Below, one piece after another: positions 1 through 8,351 of a DNA stretch of 64,000 nt. The notes under the pieces are model-generated. The model was not told the origin of the DNA. It did not search any database and saw only the letters and a list, made by a program, of their open reading frames with translations. Position 1 is the stretch's first letter; every line of letters begins with the position of its first letter. Position numbers and translations under genes: made by a program. Location of the stretch: positions 1-64,000 of the forward strand of contig QCBU01000006.1 in NCBI GenBank assembly GCA_003281505.1, written 5' to 3'. The DNA is from Prochlorococcus sp. AG-347-J14 (GTDB lineage Bacteria > Cyanobacteriota > Cyanobacteriia > PCC-6307 > Cyanobiaceae).

Positions 1-576
1 GAAAGTCAAGCAGGTACAGGTTTAAGAGATGGAGTCGTAACAGGTATCTGTTCTGTGAATTCAATGCCTTTAGCATTAGCTGTTATGGATTTTAGATTTA
101 TGGGAGGATCCATGGGTTCAGTAGTTGGTGAAAAAATTACAAGGATAATTGAGAGAGCAACTTTGGAAAATTTTCCAATTCTTATTGTTTGCGCATCAGG
201 AGGAGCAAGGATGCAAGAAGGTATGTTAAGTCTCATGCAAATGGCAAAAATATCTGGAGCACTAAAAAAACATAAAGAGAAAAATCTCCTATATATGCCC
301 TTGTTAACTCATCCAACTACTGGAGGGGTAACAGCCAGCTTTGCAATGTTAGGTGATTTAATTTTGGCGGAACCTAAAGCACTTATTGGATTTGCGGGAA
401 GAAGGGTTATAGAACAAACATTAAGAGAAAAATTACCCGATAATTTTCAAACAGCTGAATATCTGCTTGATCATGGTTTTGTTGATGTAATTGTGAAAAG
501 GAAAGATCTCAAGGATACTCTGACTAAAATTTTAAAAATTCATGGTGTAAAAGAACTTGCAGAATCAAATATATAA
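1..576 (+). CDS. accD: Acetyl-CoA carboxylase carboxyltransferase subunit beta (3' part)
   Basis: The reading frame is open from base 1, so the gene starts upstream of the window; about 191 C-terminal residues are visible. They carry the carboxyltransferase core, with the [23 protein letters not shown] and [12 protein letters not shown] blocks expected of AccD. With AccA it transfers the carboxyl group from biotinylated AccB to acetyl-CoA, giving malonyl-CoA for fatty-acid synthesis in the cytoplasm. The N-terminal zinc-finger part that AccD normally has is outside the window. The stop lies 1 nt before the next ATG, so the following gene is probably co-transcribed. The family assignment is secure. 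Confidence 0.95.
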   Translation, partial: ESQAGTGLRDGVVTGICSVNSMPLALAVMDFRFMGGSMGSVVGEKITRIIERATLENFPILIVCASGGARMQEGMLSLMQMAKISGALKKHKEKNLLYMPLLTHPTTGGVTASFAMLGDLILAEPKALIGFAGRRVIEQTLREKLPDNFQTAEYLLDHGFVDVIVKRKDLKDTLTKILKIHGVKELAESNI

Positions 577-577
577 A

Positions 578-970
578 ATGAGAATAATTTCAAATATATT
601 TTATTTTTCTTTAAGCCTTCTACTCTTTATTTTAAACTTTGCCTCCTATTCATATGCGATTGGAAATGTTGATTGGGTTCTCCTTAAAGAGAATGATGAT
701 GGGAAAGAATGGCTTGATAAAGGGAGTATTAAGTCGCTCCCAAATGGTGAAATAAGTGTGTTAACAAAGTTCTTTAAGAATCCAACTAATTCTGATGATG
801 ATGGAGAGTTATCACTTTATGTAATGAGAATTAATTGCAATGAAAAAAAGTTCAAAGATACATCAATAAATGGAATTCCTCAATTCAATTCAAAATGGCA
901 AACCTCTAATAATGATGAACTTATAGATGTTGTTATTGAAAATAGCTGTTCAGAGTTTATTAATGAATAA
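578..970 (+). CDS. Small exported protein of unknown function
   Basis: A 130-aa protein. A TTG at 557 would lengthen it but lies inside accD; the ATG at 578, just after the accD stop, begins an ordinary signal peptide (MRII, then a hydrophobic run ending near SYA). The mature part contains DWVLLKENDDGKEWLDKGSI and two cysteines late in the protein (INCNEK, ENSCSEF), which suggests a disulfide in the periplasm or lumen. No family is recognised with certainty. It sits between accD and an oxidoreductase that starts 2 nt after its stop, so the three probably share a transcript without an evident common pathway. Confidence 0.75.
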   Translation: MRIISNIFYFSLSLLLFILNFASYSYAIGNVDWVLLKENDDGKEWLDKGSIKSLPNGEISVLTKFFKNPTNSDDDGELSLYVMRINCNEKKFKDTSINGIPQFNSKWQTSNNDELIDVVIENSCSEFINE

Positions 971-972
971 CA

Positions 973-2070
973 ATGAATACTAAAAATAAAAAATTAAAAA
1001 TAGCCATCGCTGGACTAGGGTTTGGGAAAAAAGTTCATTTAGAGGCATTAAAAGAGTCTGATCACTTAACTCCTGTAGCAATTTATCATTACGAGAAAAA
1101 GCAAAAATCGATATTAGAAAAAGAAACGGGCTTAGATTTTTTTCACAATTGGGAAGACTTGGTTAAATCTCCAAAAATTGATGGAATTATTATTGCCACT
1201 CCTCCTGAATCAAGATTTAAGTTAGCTAAACAAGCTCTTGAGAATAATAAAAATTTGCTCCTAGAAAAACCCGTTTCAATATCCTCCTCAGAAATTGAAG
1301 CGCTTCAGAGAATATCTTTGATTAATAATTTAAGCGTATGTGTTGATTTTGAATATAGAGCAGTACCTCTTTTCCTTCAGACAAAAAAACTTATTGATGA
1401 AAATATCTTAGGAGATATATATTTAGTCAAATTAGATTGGTTAATGGGCAGTAGATCCGACCCCAAAAGATCTTGGAATTGGTATTCATTGGAAGAAAAA
1501 GGTGGAGGAGTTATTGGCGCTTTAGGTACTCATGCATTCGATATGTTGAATTGGTTTTTTGGAGAAGCAATAAACGTGTCTGGTAAGTTAGCAACATCAA
1601 TAAAAAAAAGAGCTTTACCTAACTCATCTGATTTAAATGATGTTACGAGTGAAGATGTATGTTTAGCCAATATAGAAATATCAAACTACAGCTCGAATCT
1701 TATTCCATGTCAGGTATCTTTATCATCAATTTCTAAAAATGGTAGAGGATTTAGTTTAGAAATATATGGAAGCGAAGGTTCACTAATTCTTAAAAGCGAA
1801 AACCAAAAAGATTATGTACATGGTTTTAATTTGAAATATTCAAACAACGAAAATAAAATACAAAATCTAACTGCAGATTCAAGTTTTAATTTTGAAAAAA
1901 CATGGACTGATGGGAGAATAGCTCCAGTTTTGAGAATTCAAAATTTATGGGCTCAGAGTATAATTAATGGAACACCTGTAATCCCAGGCTTATGCGAGGG
2001 ACTTGCTAGTCATAAAGTTTGCGAAGCCATAAGAGAATCTTCCAAATGTGGATTAAGTATCAAAATTTAA
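973..2070 (+). CDS. Gfo/Idh/MocA-family NAD(P)-dependent oxidoreductase
   Basis: A 365-aa protein with an N-terminal Rossmann fold (AGLGFGKKVH, residues 13-22), the ATPPES strand end near 75-80 and the EKP motif of this family at 98-100, where the lysine is normally catalytic. A GALGTHAFD block near 180 is typical of the C-terminal alpha/beta domain, where the histidine contributes to the active site. The family oxidises or reduces sugars, inositols and biliverdin-like substrates. The substrate cannot be read from sequence and no neighbouring pathway genes point to one. Confidence 0.85.
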   Translation: MNTKNKKLKIAIAGLGFGKKVHLEALKESDHLTPVAIYHYEKKQKSILEKETGLDFFHNWEDLVKSPKIDGIIIATPPESRFKLAKQALENNKNLLLEKPVSISSSEIEALQRISLINNLSVCVDFEYRAVPLFLQTKKLIDENILGDIYLVKLDWLMGSRSDPKRSWNWYSLEEKGGGVIGALGTHAFDMLNWFFGEAINVSGKLATSIKKRALPNSSDLNDVTSEDVCLANIEISNYSSNLIPCQVSLSSISKNGRGFSLEIYGSEGSLILKSENQKDYVHGFNLKYSNNENKIQNLTADSSFNFEKTWTDGRIAPVLRIQNLWAQSIINGTPVIPGLCEGLASHKVCEAIRESSKCGLSIKI

Positions 2071-2173
2071 GGCTATACATTTATAAGTAGCAATTATCAC
2101 CCGATAAAGTATTGGATTGATTTTATTTTTTTTTCATATTCTGGAAAAATCAATTGAACTGTATTATTAAAGA

Positions 2174-3241
2174 ATGGCTTTAAATTATTACAAAAATGAG
2201 CTTAAAGAAAATGCTCAATTACTAGCTTCTAAAGGAAAAGGAATATTAGCGGTAGATGAATCCACTAGAACAGTAGGTAAAAGACTCGCTGGAATTGGCG
2301 TTGAGAATACTGAAGACAATAGGAAGGCATATAGAGGAATGCTTTTTACTACTGAAGGTCTTGGCAAATTTATAAGTGGAGCAATCCTCTTCGAAGAAAC
2401 TCTTTATCAGAATCACCAAGATGGCGAGTCAATGGTTAAGAAACTAAATGATTTAGGTATTATCCCAGGTATAAAGGTCGATAAAGGCCTAAATCCACTT
2501 CCAGGAGGAGGAGATGTAGAAACTTTTTGCTCTGGCCTAGATGGGTTAGTTGAAAGAGCCGCAAAATATTATGAACAAGGTGCCAGATTTGCAAAGTGGA
2601 GAGCAGTTCTGCAAATTACAAATGATGGTTGTCCTTCAAAACTATCAATTCAAGAGAATGCTTGGGGATTAGCAAGGTATGCAAGATCAGTTCAAGAATC
2701 TGGGTTAGTACCAATTATTGAACCTGAAATCTTAATGGACGGCGACCATACTATTGAAAAAACTGCTGAAGTTCAAGAAGAGGTAATAAAGCAGGTTTAT
2801 ATTGCCTGTCAAGCAAATGGAGTTTTTCTAGAAGGCACTCTATTAAAACCTTCTATGACTGTTAATGGGGCAGATTGTCCAACAAAGGCTGATCCTATGA
2901 AAGTTGCTGAAATGACAATCAGAACAATGGAAAGATGCGTTCCTGCATCTGTTCCTGGAATAGTTTTCTTATCAGGAGGGTTAAGCGAAGAAGCTGCTTC
3001 TGTTTATTTAAATAATATGAACACTCTTTTTAGGAAAGCATTATGGAATGTTTCATTCTCCTATGGAAGAGCATTACAGCACTCATGTTTAAAGGCCTGG
3101 AAAGGAAGCGACATTGAAGGAGGTCAAAAAGCATTAATAGCAAGAGCTCAAGCAAACTCTGAAGCTTCAAAAGGTGCCTATATAGCAGGATCTCAACCTT
3201 CATCTGATGAGCAATTGTTTGTAGCAGGCTACACTTACTAA
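2174..3241 (+). CDS. fda: Fructose-bisphosphate aldolase class I
   Basis: A 355-aa protein of the Schiff-base class of aldolases. The sequence shows ILAVDES near residue 24, KWRAV with Lys141, and LEGTLLKPSM, in which Lys225 is the expected Schiff-base lysine. It interconverts fructose-1,6-bisphosphate with dihydroxyacetone phosphate and glyceraldehyde-3-phosphate (and can serve sedoheptulose bisphosphate) in glycolysis and the Calvin cycle. It is followed 147 bp downstream by an unrelated class II aldolase doing the same reaction, with a likely separate promoter in between. The length is normal for the family. Confidence 0.96.
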   Translation: MALNYYKNELKENAQLLASKGKGILAVDESTRTVGKRLAGIGVENTEDNRKAYRGMLFTTEGLGKFISGAILFEETLYQNHQDGESMVKKLNDLGIIPGIKVDKGLNPLPGGGDVETFCSGLDGLVERAAKYYEQGARFAKWRAVLQITNDGCPSKLSIQENAWGLARYARSVQESGLVPIIEPEILMDGDHTIEKTAEVQEEVIKQVYIACQANGVFLEGTLLKPSMTVNGADCPTKADPMKVAEMTIRTMERCVPASVPGIVFLSGGLSEEAASVYLNNMNTLFRKALWNVSFSYGRALQHSCLKAWKGSDIEGGQKALIARAQANSEASKGAYIAGSQPSSDEQLFVAGYTY

Positions 3242-3334
3242 CTAAAAAATTCTAAAAATATACTCTTGGTCATAAAATTAGTTTCTTTAATTTAGTATTT
3301 TGTATATCTAATGACGTGACATTTGATACCCATT

Positions 3335-3340
3335 TATACT
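3335..3340 (+). promoter_or_regulatory. Putative -10 element of the class II aldolase gene
   Basis: A TATACT hexamer lies about 50 nt upstream of the class II aldolase ATG in the 147-bp gap after the class I gene. Prochlorococcus promoters often show a clear -10 box and little -35 conservation, and none is obvious here. A start near 3347 would leave a 5' UTR of about 40 nt. This is inferred from one hexamer in AT-rich sequence. Confidence 0.4.
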
Positions 3341-3388
3341 AAACTCTCGGAAACATATGCTTTATATAGCATTTAACTTATTTTAATT

Positions 3389-4462
3389 ATGGCCCTCGTT
3401 CCACTAAGACTACTTTTAGATCACGCTGCTGAGAATGATTACGGTATTCCAGCTTTCAATGTTAATAACCTTGAGCAAGTTCAAGCAATCATGGAAGCAG
3501 CATATGAAACTGATAGTCCCGTAATCCTCCAAGCTTCAAGAGGGGCAAGAAATTATGCAGGAGAAATTTTCCTACGTCATCTAATACTTGCCGCTACAGA
3601 AACATATCCTAATATTCCAGTAGTTATGCACCAAGACCATGGTAATGAGCCATCAACATGCTATTCAGCAGCAATAAATGGTTTTACATCAGTAATGATG
3701 GATGGTTCTCTAGAAGCAGATGCAAAAACACCGGCTAGTTACGAATATAATGTTGCAGTTACTAAAAAAGTAGTAGATTTTGCTCATTCAGTTGGCGTTA
3801 GTGTTGAAGGAGAGTTGGGTTGCTTAGGTTCATTAGAAACAGGAAAAGGTGAGGCAGAAGATGGTCATGGATTTGAAGGTGAACTTTCTACAGACATGCT
3901 TTTGACTGATCCTGAAGAAGCGGCAGATTTTGTTGCTAAAACAAAAGTTGATGCATTAGCAATTGCTATAGGTACAAGCCATGGTGCATATAAATTCACA
4001 AGGAAGCCAACAGGAGAAGTTCTTGCAATAAGCAGAATTGCTGAAATCCACAAAGCGCTTCCAAATACACATCTTGTAATGCATGGATCTAGTTCAGTGC
4101 CTCAGGAATGGTTGGATATCATTAACAAATATGGTGGCGAAATCCCTCAAACATATGGTGTTCCTGTTGAAGAGATTCAAGAGGGAATAAGAAATGGAGT
4201 TAGGAAAGTCAACATTGATACCGATAACAGACTTGCCTTCACTGCAGCGGTAAGAGAGGCAGCATTTGCTGACAAGGCAAACTTTGACCCAAGACATTTC
4301 AACAAACCTGCTAGAAAATACATGAAGCAAGTTTGTCTTGACAGATACAAGCAGTTCTGGTGTGAAGGTCAAGCAAGTAAGATCAAGCAAAACAGCACCA
4401 ATTACTTCGCTGATCTTTACGCAAAAGGAGATTTAGATCCCAAAGTAAAAGCTACTGTTTAA
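3389..4462 (+). CDS. fba: Fructose-bisphosphate aldolase class II
   Basis: A 357-aa zinc-dependent aldolase. [10 protein letters not shown] near residue 21 and [13 protein letters not shown] near 78-90 (Asp83 as the probable catalytic acid, His84 as a zinc ligand) are family marks. [10 protein letters not shown] and [10 protein letters not shown] supply further zinc and phosphate contacts. This is the main Calvin-cycle and gluconeogenic FBP/SBP aldolase of cyanobacteria. The gene stands alone between a probable promoter and a strong terminator, and follows the class I enzyme directly. Confidence 0.97.
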   Translation: MALVPLRLLLDHAAENDYGIPAFNVNNLEQVQAIMEAAYETDSPVILQASRGARNYAGEIFLRHLILAATETYPNIPVVMHQDHGNEPSTCYSAAINGFTSVMMDGSLEADAKTPASYEYNVAVTKKVVDFAHSVGVSVEGELGCLGSLETGKGEAEDGHGFEGELSTDMLLTDPEEAADFVAKTKVDALAIAIGTSHGAYKFTRKPTGEVLAISRIAEIHKALPNTHLVMHGSSSVPQEWLDIINKYGGEIPQTYGVPVEEIQEGIRNGVRKVNIDTDNRLAFTAAVREAAFADKANFDPRHFNKPARKYMKQVCLDRYKQFWCEGQASKIKQNSTNYFADLYAKGDLDPKVKATV

Positions 4463-4480
4463 TTAATAACGAAACCGAAT

Positions 4481-4513
4481 AAAAAAAGACCTCCAAAATT
4501 AGGGTCTTTTTTT
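4481..4513. terminator. Bidirectional Rho-independent terminator between fba and purQ
   Basis: Positions 4481-4491 (seven A then GACC) pair perfectly with 4503-4513 (GGTC then seven T) around an 11-nt loop. Each strand reads as a hairpin ending in a T run, so it can stop fba transcription on the plus strand and purQ on the minus strand. The right arm overlaps the purQ stop codon. Confidence 0.85.
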
Positions 4514-5177
4514 ATTTCAATATTAATGATTTTAATGTAAAGAGACCATCAGTCCCACCAATTGTCTCGTCACATGCACGCTCTGGATGAGGCATTAAAC
4601 CTAGAACATTTCCCTTTTCATTAGTTATGCCTGCGATATCGAATGAGGATCCATTAGGGTTATTTTTATATCTCAAAGCGATCAATTCATTATCTACAAG
4701 TTTTTTTAAAGTATCAGAATCGCAATGATATCTACCTTCCCCGTGCGCTATTGGCAACTTAATAGTTTGTTTTTCAACTCCAATATTAAACCAACCTCCT
4801 TTTGAAGAAACAATATCAAGTTCAACATCATCACAGATGAAATTAAGGTTTTTATTTGTAGTAAGGGCACCAGGCAAAAAGCCTGATTCTGTCAAAATTT
4901 GAAACCCGTTACAAATTCCTAAAACTCTTTTCCCGCTTTTAACAAACTCATCCAAGGCATTTATTAATGGAGAAAATCTCGCAATTGCTCCGCATCTTAA
5001 ATAATCACCATAGCTAAATCCACCAGGTAATACTATTGCATCTACATCACTTAAATCTGAAGACTCATGCCATAAGTATTTTGTTCTTATGTCTAAACAA
5101 CCTTCCAATGCCCATGAAACATCACGATCACAATTAGAACCTGGGAAAACAACAACTCCTACAGTAAAATAATCCAT
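4512..5177 (-). CDS. purQ: Phosphoribosylformylglycinamidine synthase, glutaminase subunit PurQ
   Basis: A 221-aa class I glutamine amidotransferase. The nucleophile is Cys89 in VLGICNGFQ, and the histidine of the triad lies in LMPHPERA near the C-terminus; [13 protein letters not shown] is the oxyanion region. It supplies ammonia to PurL for FGAM synthesis in purine biosynthesis. PurS ends 1 nt upstream, so purS-purQ form an operon; PurL is not in the window. The stop codon lies inside the arm of the shared terminator. Confidence 0.96.
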   Translation of the reverse strand: MDYFTVGVVVFPGSNCDRDVSWALEGCLDIRTKYLWHESSDLSDVDAIVLPGGFSYGDYLRCGAIARFSPLINALDEFVKSGKRVLGICNGFQILTESGFLPGALTTNKNLNFICDDVELDIVSSKGGWFNIGVEKQTIKLPIAHGEGRYHCDSDTLKKLVDNELIALRYKNNPNGSSFDIAGITNEKGNVLGLMPHPERACDETIGGTDGLFTLKSLILK

Positions 5178-5178
5178 C

Positions 5179-5433
5179 TTATAATTTTTCTAGTGAATAC
5201 TCATAATCTTCAATAACAGTATTTGCGAATAACCTATCACACAATAAATCAATTTTTTCTCTTACTTCTTTTTCACCATTACCTTCTATTTTTACTTCAA
5301 TCATTTTTCCTATACGTAATGATTTTATTCCCTCGGCTCCAAGTTTTATAGAGGCAGATTTGGTAGCTTCCCCTGCTGGATCTAGAACTGAGGGTCTTAG
5401 TCTTACAAAAACTTTTACAGCAAATTGGTCCAA
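5179..5433 (-). CDS. purS: Phosphoribosylformylglycinamidine synthase subunit PurS
   Basis: An 84-aa protein, the usual PurS length. [14 protein letters not shown] and the [13 protein letters not shown] block are family hallmarks. PurS bridges PurL and PurQ in the three-part FGAM synthase found in cyanobacteria and Gram-positives. The start is a TTG (codons read M-D-Q-F-A-V); no ATG lies nearby in frame. It is adjacent to purQ on the same strand. Confidence 0.93.
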   Translation of the reverse strand: MDQFAVKVFVRLRPSVLDPAGEATKSASIKLGAEGIKSLRIGKMIEVKIEGNGEKEVREKIDLLCDRLFANTVIEDYEYSLEKL

Positions 5434-5530
5434 AAAAAAATTAATTTCTAATAGAAGATTAGTTTAAATTTTAATAAAAAGTACTATTGATTAATAAACA
5501 AATATTTTTACATCAGGGTTTTCTGAGTTA

Positions 5531-5695
5531 TTAGATGTTTATGTAGCCTCTACCAAAACATACTAAGCAAGTTCTTCTTGAATTTTCATGTGTTTTAAAA
5601 TTTCCTGCCCCTCCACATTTTGAACATTTTATTTTATCAATTGATATTACATCGTCAGAGATTATTTGTTTTAAAGAAATTTTTGGATTTTCCAT
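5531..5695 (-). CDS. 54-aa zinc-finger protein with two Cys pairs (DnaJ-type motif)
   Basis: An ATG at 5695 opens a 54-codon frame with a charged N-terminal half and a C-terminal half holding CSKCGGAG and CLVCFGRG, separated by about 15 residues. The CxxCxGxG-like pattern repeated twice is that of the DnaJ zinc-binding region, so a single small zinc site is likely. Members of this type can act as chaperone-like or redox partners, but nothing here fixes a role. It lies alone between purS and a CobW-type metallochaperone gene on the same strand, which makes zinc handling a possible but unproven link. Confidence 0.75.
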   Translation of the reverse strand: MENPKISLKQIISDDVISIDKIKCSKCGGAGNFKTHENSRRTCLVCFGRGYINI

Positions 5696-5740
5696 CTTGG
5701 GCTTTCTACTGTTTAAGTATCCCGGCAGCTAACTATAATG

Positions 5741-6805
5741 TCAAATTGCTTTTTTTGGCTCACTTAAAATCTTAAATTTCTCTTTAATTTTTCTATTAAA
5801 AGTTTTTATAGATTTTTCATCTAAAGAAATTATTACTAATTCAAGCCCAGCATTATCATTTGGTCTCCAACAATTGTCTGGAGCTTCTTCAAACCAAGTA
5901 TTAATTTTCTTTCCAACAATTTGTATTTGTAAAGGCAATGATTTGTTTGGTATCCAAATACGTCCTTTTATTCGAAGAATGTTTAATTCATCCATGATTT
6001 TTGACATCTCCTTTTCAAAATCATTTTTTTCAAGGAAATAATTTAATTTAATTGAATCTGATACAAGTTCAACATGATTATGGTCATGCTCTTCAGTTAA
6101 AAATTCTTTATAAGTCTCTTTTTTAAAATTAAAATCAAATAGATAGTTCAAATCAATTTTGCCATTATTAGATTTAAGAACTGGTGTAGATGAGTTTAGA
6201 CTTCCTTGAATTTTATGTTTTACAACGTCAAACTGATCATCATTTAAGATATCTGATCTAGAGACTAAAACGATATCAGAAACTTCTAGTTGCTCCTCAA
6301 AAAGTTCATCTATAGTGGCGTTGTGATCAATTTTATTTGTTTCATTATATTGTTTTGTTATTTTATTTAAATCATTAATTGGTGAACCATTAAACATTGA
6401 TTCTCCATTAACGATACCAACAACAACATCAAGGTAGATGGAAGACCTAATCTCAGGCCAGTTAAGTGCTTGAATTAAGGGAATTGGTAGTGCCAAGCCA
6501 CTTGTTTCTATAATTATGGATTCGATAGGAGGGTTAAATTCTAGGAGAGCTTTTATTGATGGAACAAAATCATCTTGAACAGTACAACATAAACATCCAT
6601 TATTTAATTCGATTACGCATTCGTCTTCAGAATCATCACATTTATCAAAACTTTTAATCAAATCACCGTCAATTCCTACATCACCAAATTCATTAATTAT
6701 TAAACCAAATTTTTTATTACTCTCTTTTAATAGATATCTTAGAAAAGTTGTTTTACCTGAACCAAGAAATCCTGAAACAACTATAACTGGTATTTTTTTT
6801 TTCAT
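5741..6805 (-). CDS. CobW/COG0523-family GTPase (probable metallochaperone)
   Basis: A 354-aa G3E-family P-loop GTPase. The Walker A (GFLGSGKTT) is at residues 12-20, and the CxCC metal motif at Cys71, Cys73 and Cys74 (GCLCCTVQDD), followed by the ETSGLALP block. A short histidine cluster (EEHDHNH) precedes the C-terminal CobW_C domain, which includes KGRIWIPN. The family inserts or traffics zinc or cobalt using GTP. Without a linked Zur box or B12 genes, the metal is unknown. It starts 9 nt downstream of the pentapeptide-repeat gene stop. Confidence 0.9.
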   Translation of the reverse strand: MKKKIPVIVVSGFLGSGKTTFLRYLLKESNKKFGLIINEFGDVGIDGDLIKSFDKCDDSEDECVIELNNGCLCCTVQDDFVPSIKALLEFNPPIESIIIETSGLALPIPLIQALNWPEIRSSIYLDVVVGIVNGESMFNGSPINDLNKITKQYNETNKIDHNATIDELFEEQLEVSDIVLVSRSDILNDDQFDVVKHKIQGSLNSSTPVLKSNNGKIDLNYLFDFNFKKETYKEFLTEEHDHNHVELVSDSIKLNYFLEKNDFEKEMSKIMDELNILRIKGRIWIPNKSLPLQIQIVGKKINTWFEEAPDNCWRPNDNAGLELVIISLDEKSIKTFNRKIKEKFKILSEPKKAI

Positions 6806-6814
6806 CTCTAATGA

Positions 6815-7327
6815 TTAACAACCTAAGCTATATTCTGTACTCTCTCCTGTAGAACTATTTGTGCCATTAGCAATCGCACATAATTGTTTTTGTTGTGTAC
6901 GACTAAGGACAGCATCAGTAAAATCTGCACCATCTATTTTTGCTCCTTCAAAATTGCTCTCCATTAATAAAGCATTTGTAAAATTAACATCCGAAAGATC
7001 TGCATCTGTAAAATCTGTTGCATAAGCTAGTGCGTCTCTTAAATTAGCTCCATTAAACTTTGAATTTTGCAATTTACTATTATTGAACACCGCGCCTTCT
7101 AAATTACTTTCACTGAAATTAAACCCATTCAAATCAAACTTAACGTATTCGTTACCGCTTAAATCTTGACCATGCATATCTGGCTCTAAATTAAGGTCTT
7201 GCTGATTTCTAATCTCAGGAGGTCTTTTAGCCCATGCAGAATTTACAGAATTAAAAAATAAAATCCCAACTAACAACAAAGTAATTAATGCATTTTTGAG
7301 TGAGGGGAAAACAATTGATTTAATCAT
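6815..7327 (-). CDS. Exported pentapeptide-repeat protein (probably lumenal)
   Basis: A 170-aa protein with an N-terminal signal peptide (hydrophobic residues roughly 13-33, ending SAWA). It then has about 80 residues of A(D/N)LXX-type pentapeptides (FNFSESNLEGAVF, SKFNGANLRDAL, FTDADLSDVNF, FEGAKIDGADF) that should fold as a right-handed quadrilateral beta helix. The C-terminal tail carries two cysteines (QLCAIANG and a final GC), a layout known from cyanobacterial thylakoid-lumen pentapeptide proteins. The molecular role is unknown. It is immediately upstream of the CobW-type GTPase. Confidence 0.85.
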   Translation of the reverse strand: MIKSIVFPSLKNALITLLLVGILFFNSVNSAWAKRPPEIRNQQDLNLEPDMHGQDLSGNEYVKFDLNGFNFSESNLEGAVFNNSKLQNSKFNGANLRDALAYATDFTDADLSDVNFTNALLMESNFEGAKIDGADFTDAVLSRTQQKQLCAIANGTNSSTGESTEYSLGC

Positions 7328-7390
7328 AATAAGACTGTATTTTAGAACTTAAGTATTTAAAGTTTGTAAGAGTATCTTAAAGGAAAATAT

Positions 7391-8008
7391 ATGGCAATGT
7401 CACTAAAGGTTATTGTTCCTCCTCATCCATTAATAAAACATTGGCTTTCAATATTGAGAGAAAAAAATACTCCAAATATTTTGTACTCAACAGGATATGA
7501 GCAATTAGGGAAATGGCTTACATATGAAGCATTACGTAATTGGCTGCCATATAAAAAAGAAATAATAAATACTGATAATGGGGACGCAGATGGATTCTTT
7601 ATTAATAATGATTATCCAATAAAAGTGCTCGCAATGTTGCCCGAAGGGTTATCTCTTTGGCTTGGATCTAAAGAAGTAATTCCTAATTCAACCCTCTCAT
7701 TAGGAGAACTTCCTAAAACTATTGAATCAAATGAAGGAGTTATATTTTATTCAGAACAAATAACAACAAAATCAGTAACATTAGATACTTTAATTAAATT
7801 AAAGGAACTAGGCGTTGATTCAAATAGGATTCTCTTAATAACTGCTATTTGTTCAAATAAAGGGTTAAATGAAATTGCGAAATTACTCCCTAATCAGGTA
7901 ATTTACACTTCTTGCATAGATGAGGAAGACGAAAAAACACAATTATTAGTCCCAGGTATTGGGAATCCTCTATCGCGTTTAAGTACTATATTTCAAGATA
8001 AGAACTAA
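7391..8008 (+). CDS. upp: Uracil phosphoribosyltransferase-like protein
   Basis: A 205-aa protein that opens with KVIVPPHPLIKHWLSILRE, the N-terminal signature of uracil phosphoribosyltransferases (Upp usually begins with a version of HPLIKHKL). The middle has LPEGLSLWLG and the end VPGIGNPLSRL, which resembles the PGLGDAGDR-type uracil-binding end of Upp. The PRPP-binding segment is poorly conserved (ILLITAICSNKGL), so true UPRTase activity is uncertain. It would salvage uracil to UMP. Two methionines (7391, 7397) could start it; the first is used. Confidence 0.75.
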   Translation: MAMSLKVIVPPHPLIKHWLSILREKNTPNILYSTGYEQLGKWLTYEALRNWLPYKKEIINTDNGDADGFFINNDYPIKVLAMLPEGLSLWLGSKEVIPNSTLSLGELPKTIESNEGVIFYSEQITTKSVTLDTLIKLKELGVDSNRILLITAICSNKGLNEIAKLLPNQVIYTSCIDEEDEKTQLLVPGIGNPLSRLSTIFQDKN

Positions 8009-8037
8009 TATAGAATATAGGAGTAAATATTTTACCA

Positions 8038-8328
8038 ATGTCTGAATACAGAGATTCGTCTTCAAATAATCTTTTATCATTAATAAGCGGTGCTTTTATT
8101 GGTGCAGCAGGTCTAGCTTGGTGGTTAATATCTGAAGCAGACAAAAGAAAGGAGGAAAAAAAACAAAAAGCAATGATGTATTCCTCCAGAATTCAAGACG
8201 GCTCAGAAGCGATTGATTCAAATGAAAATATAAATGAAGTTGAAGGAGAGAATCTAGAGAAGAAAGTTGAGCAACTTAATTCTGCAATTGCTGATGTGAG
8301 GAAGCAACTTGAAGAGTTGGGGCAATAG
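8038..8328 (+). CDS. Small membrane-anchored coiled-coil protein
   Basis: A 96-aa protein with one probable transmembrane helix (about residues 12-30, LLSLISGAFIGAAGLAWWLI). A strongly charged stretch follows, then a heptad-like segment (VEQLNSAIADVRKQLEEL) that suggests a coiled coil. No family is recognised with certainty. It lies 29 nt after the Upp-like gene and 23 nt before ilvD, probably on one transcript. Confidence 0.7.
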   Translation: MSEYRDSSSNNLLSLISGAFIGAAGLAWWLISEADKRKEEKKQKAMMYSSRIQDGSEAIDSNENINEVEGENLEKKVEQLNSAIADVRKQLEELGQ

Positions 8329-8351
8329 AATAAAAAAGGTTCTCAAATAAT

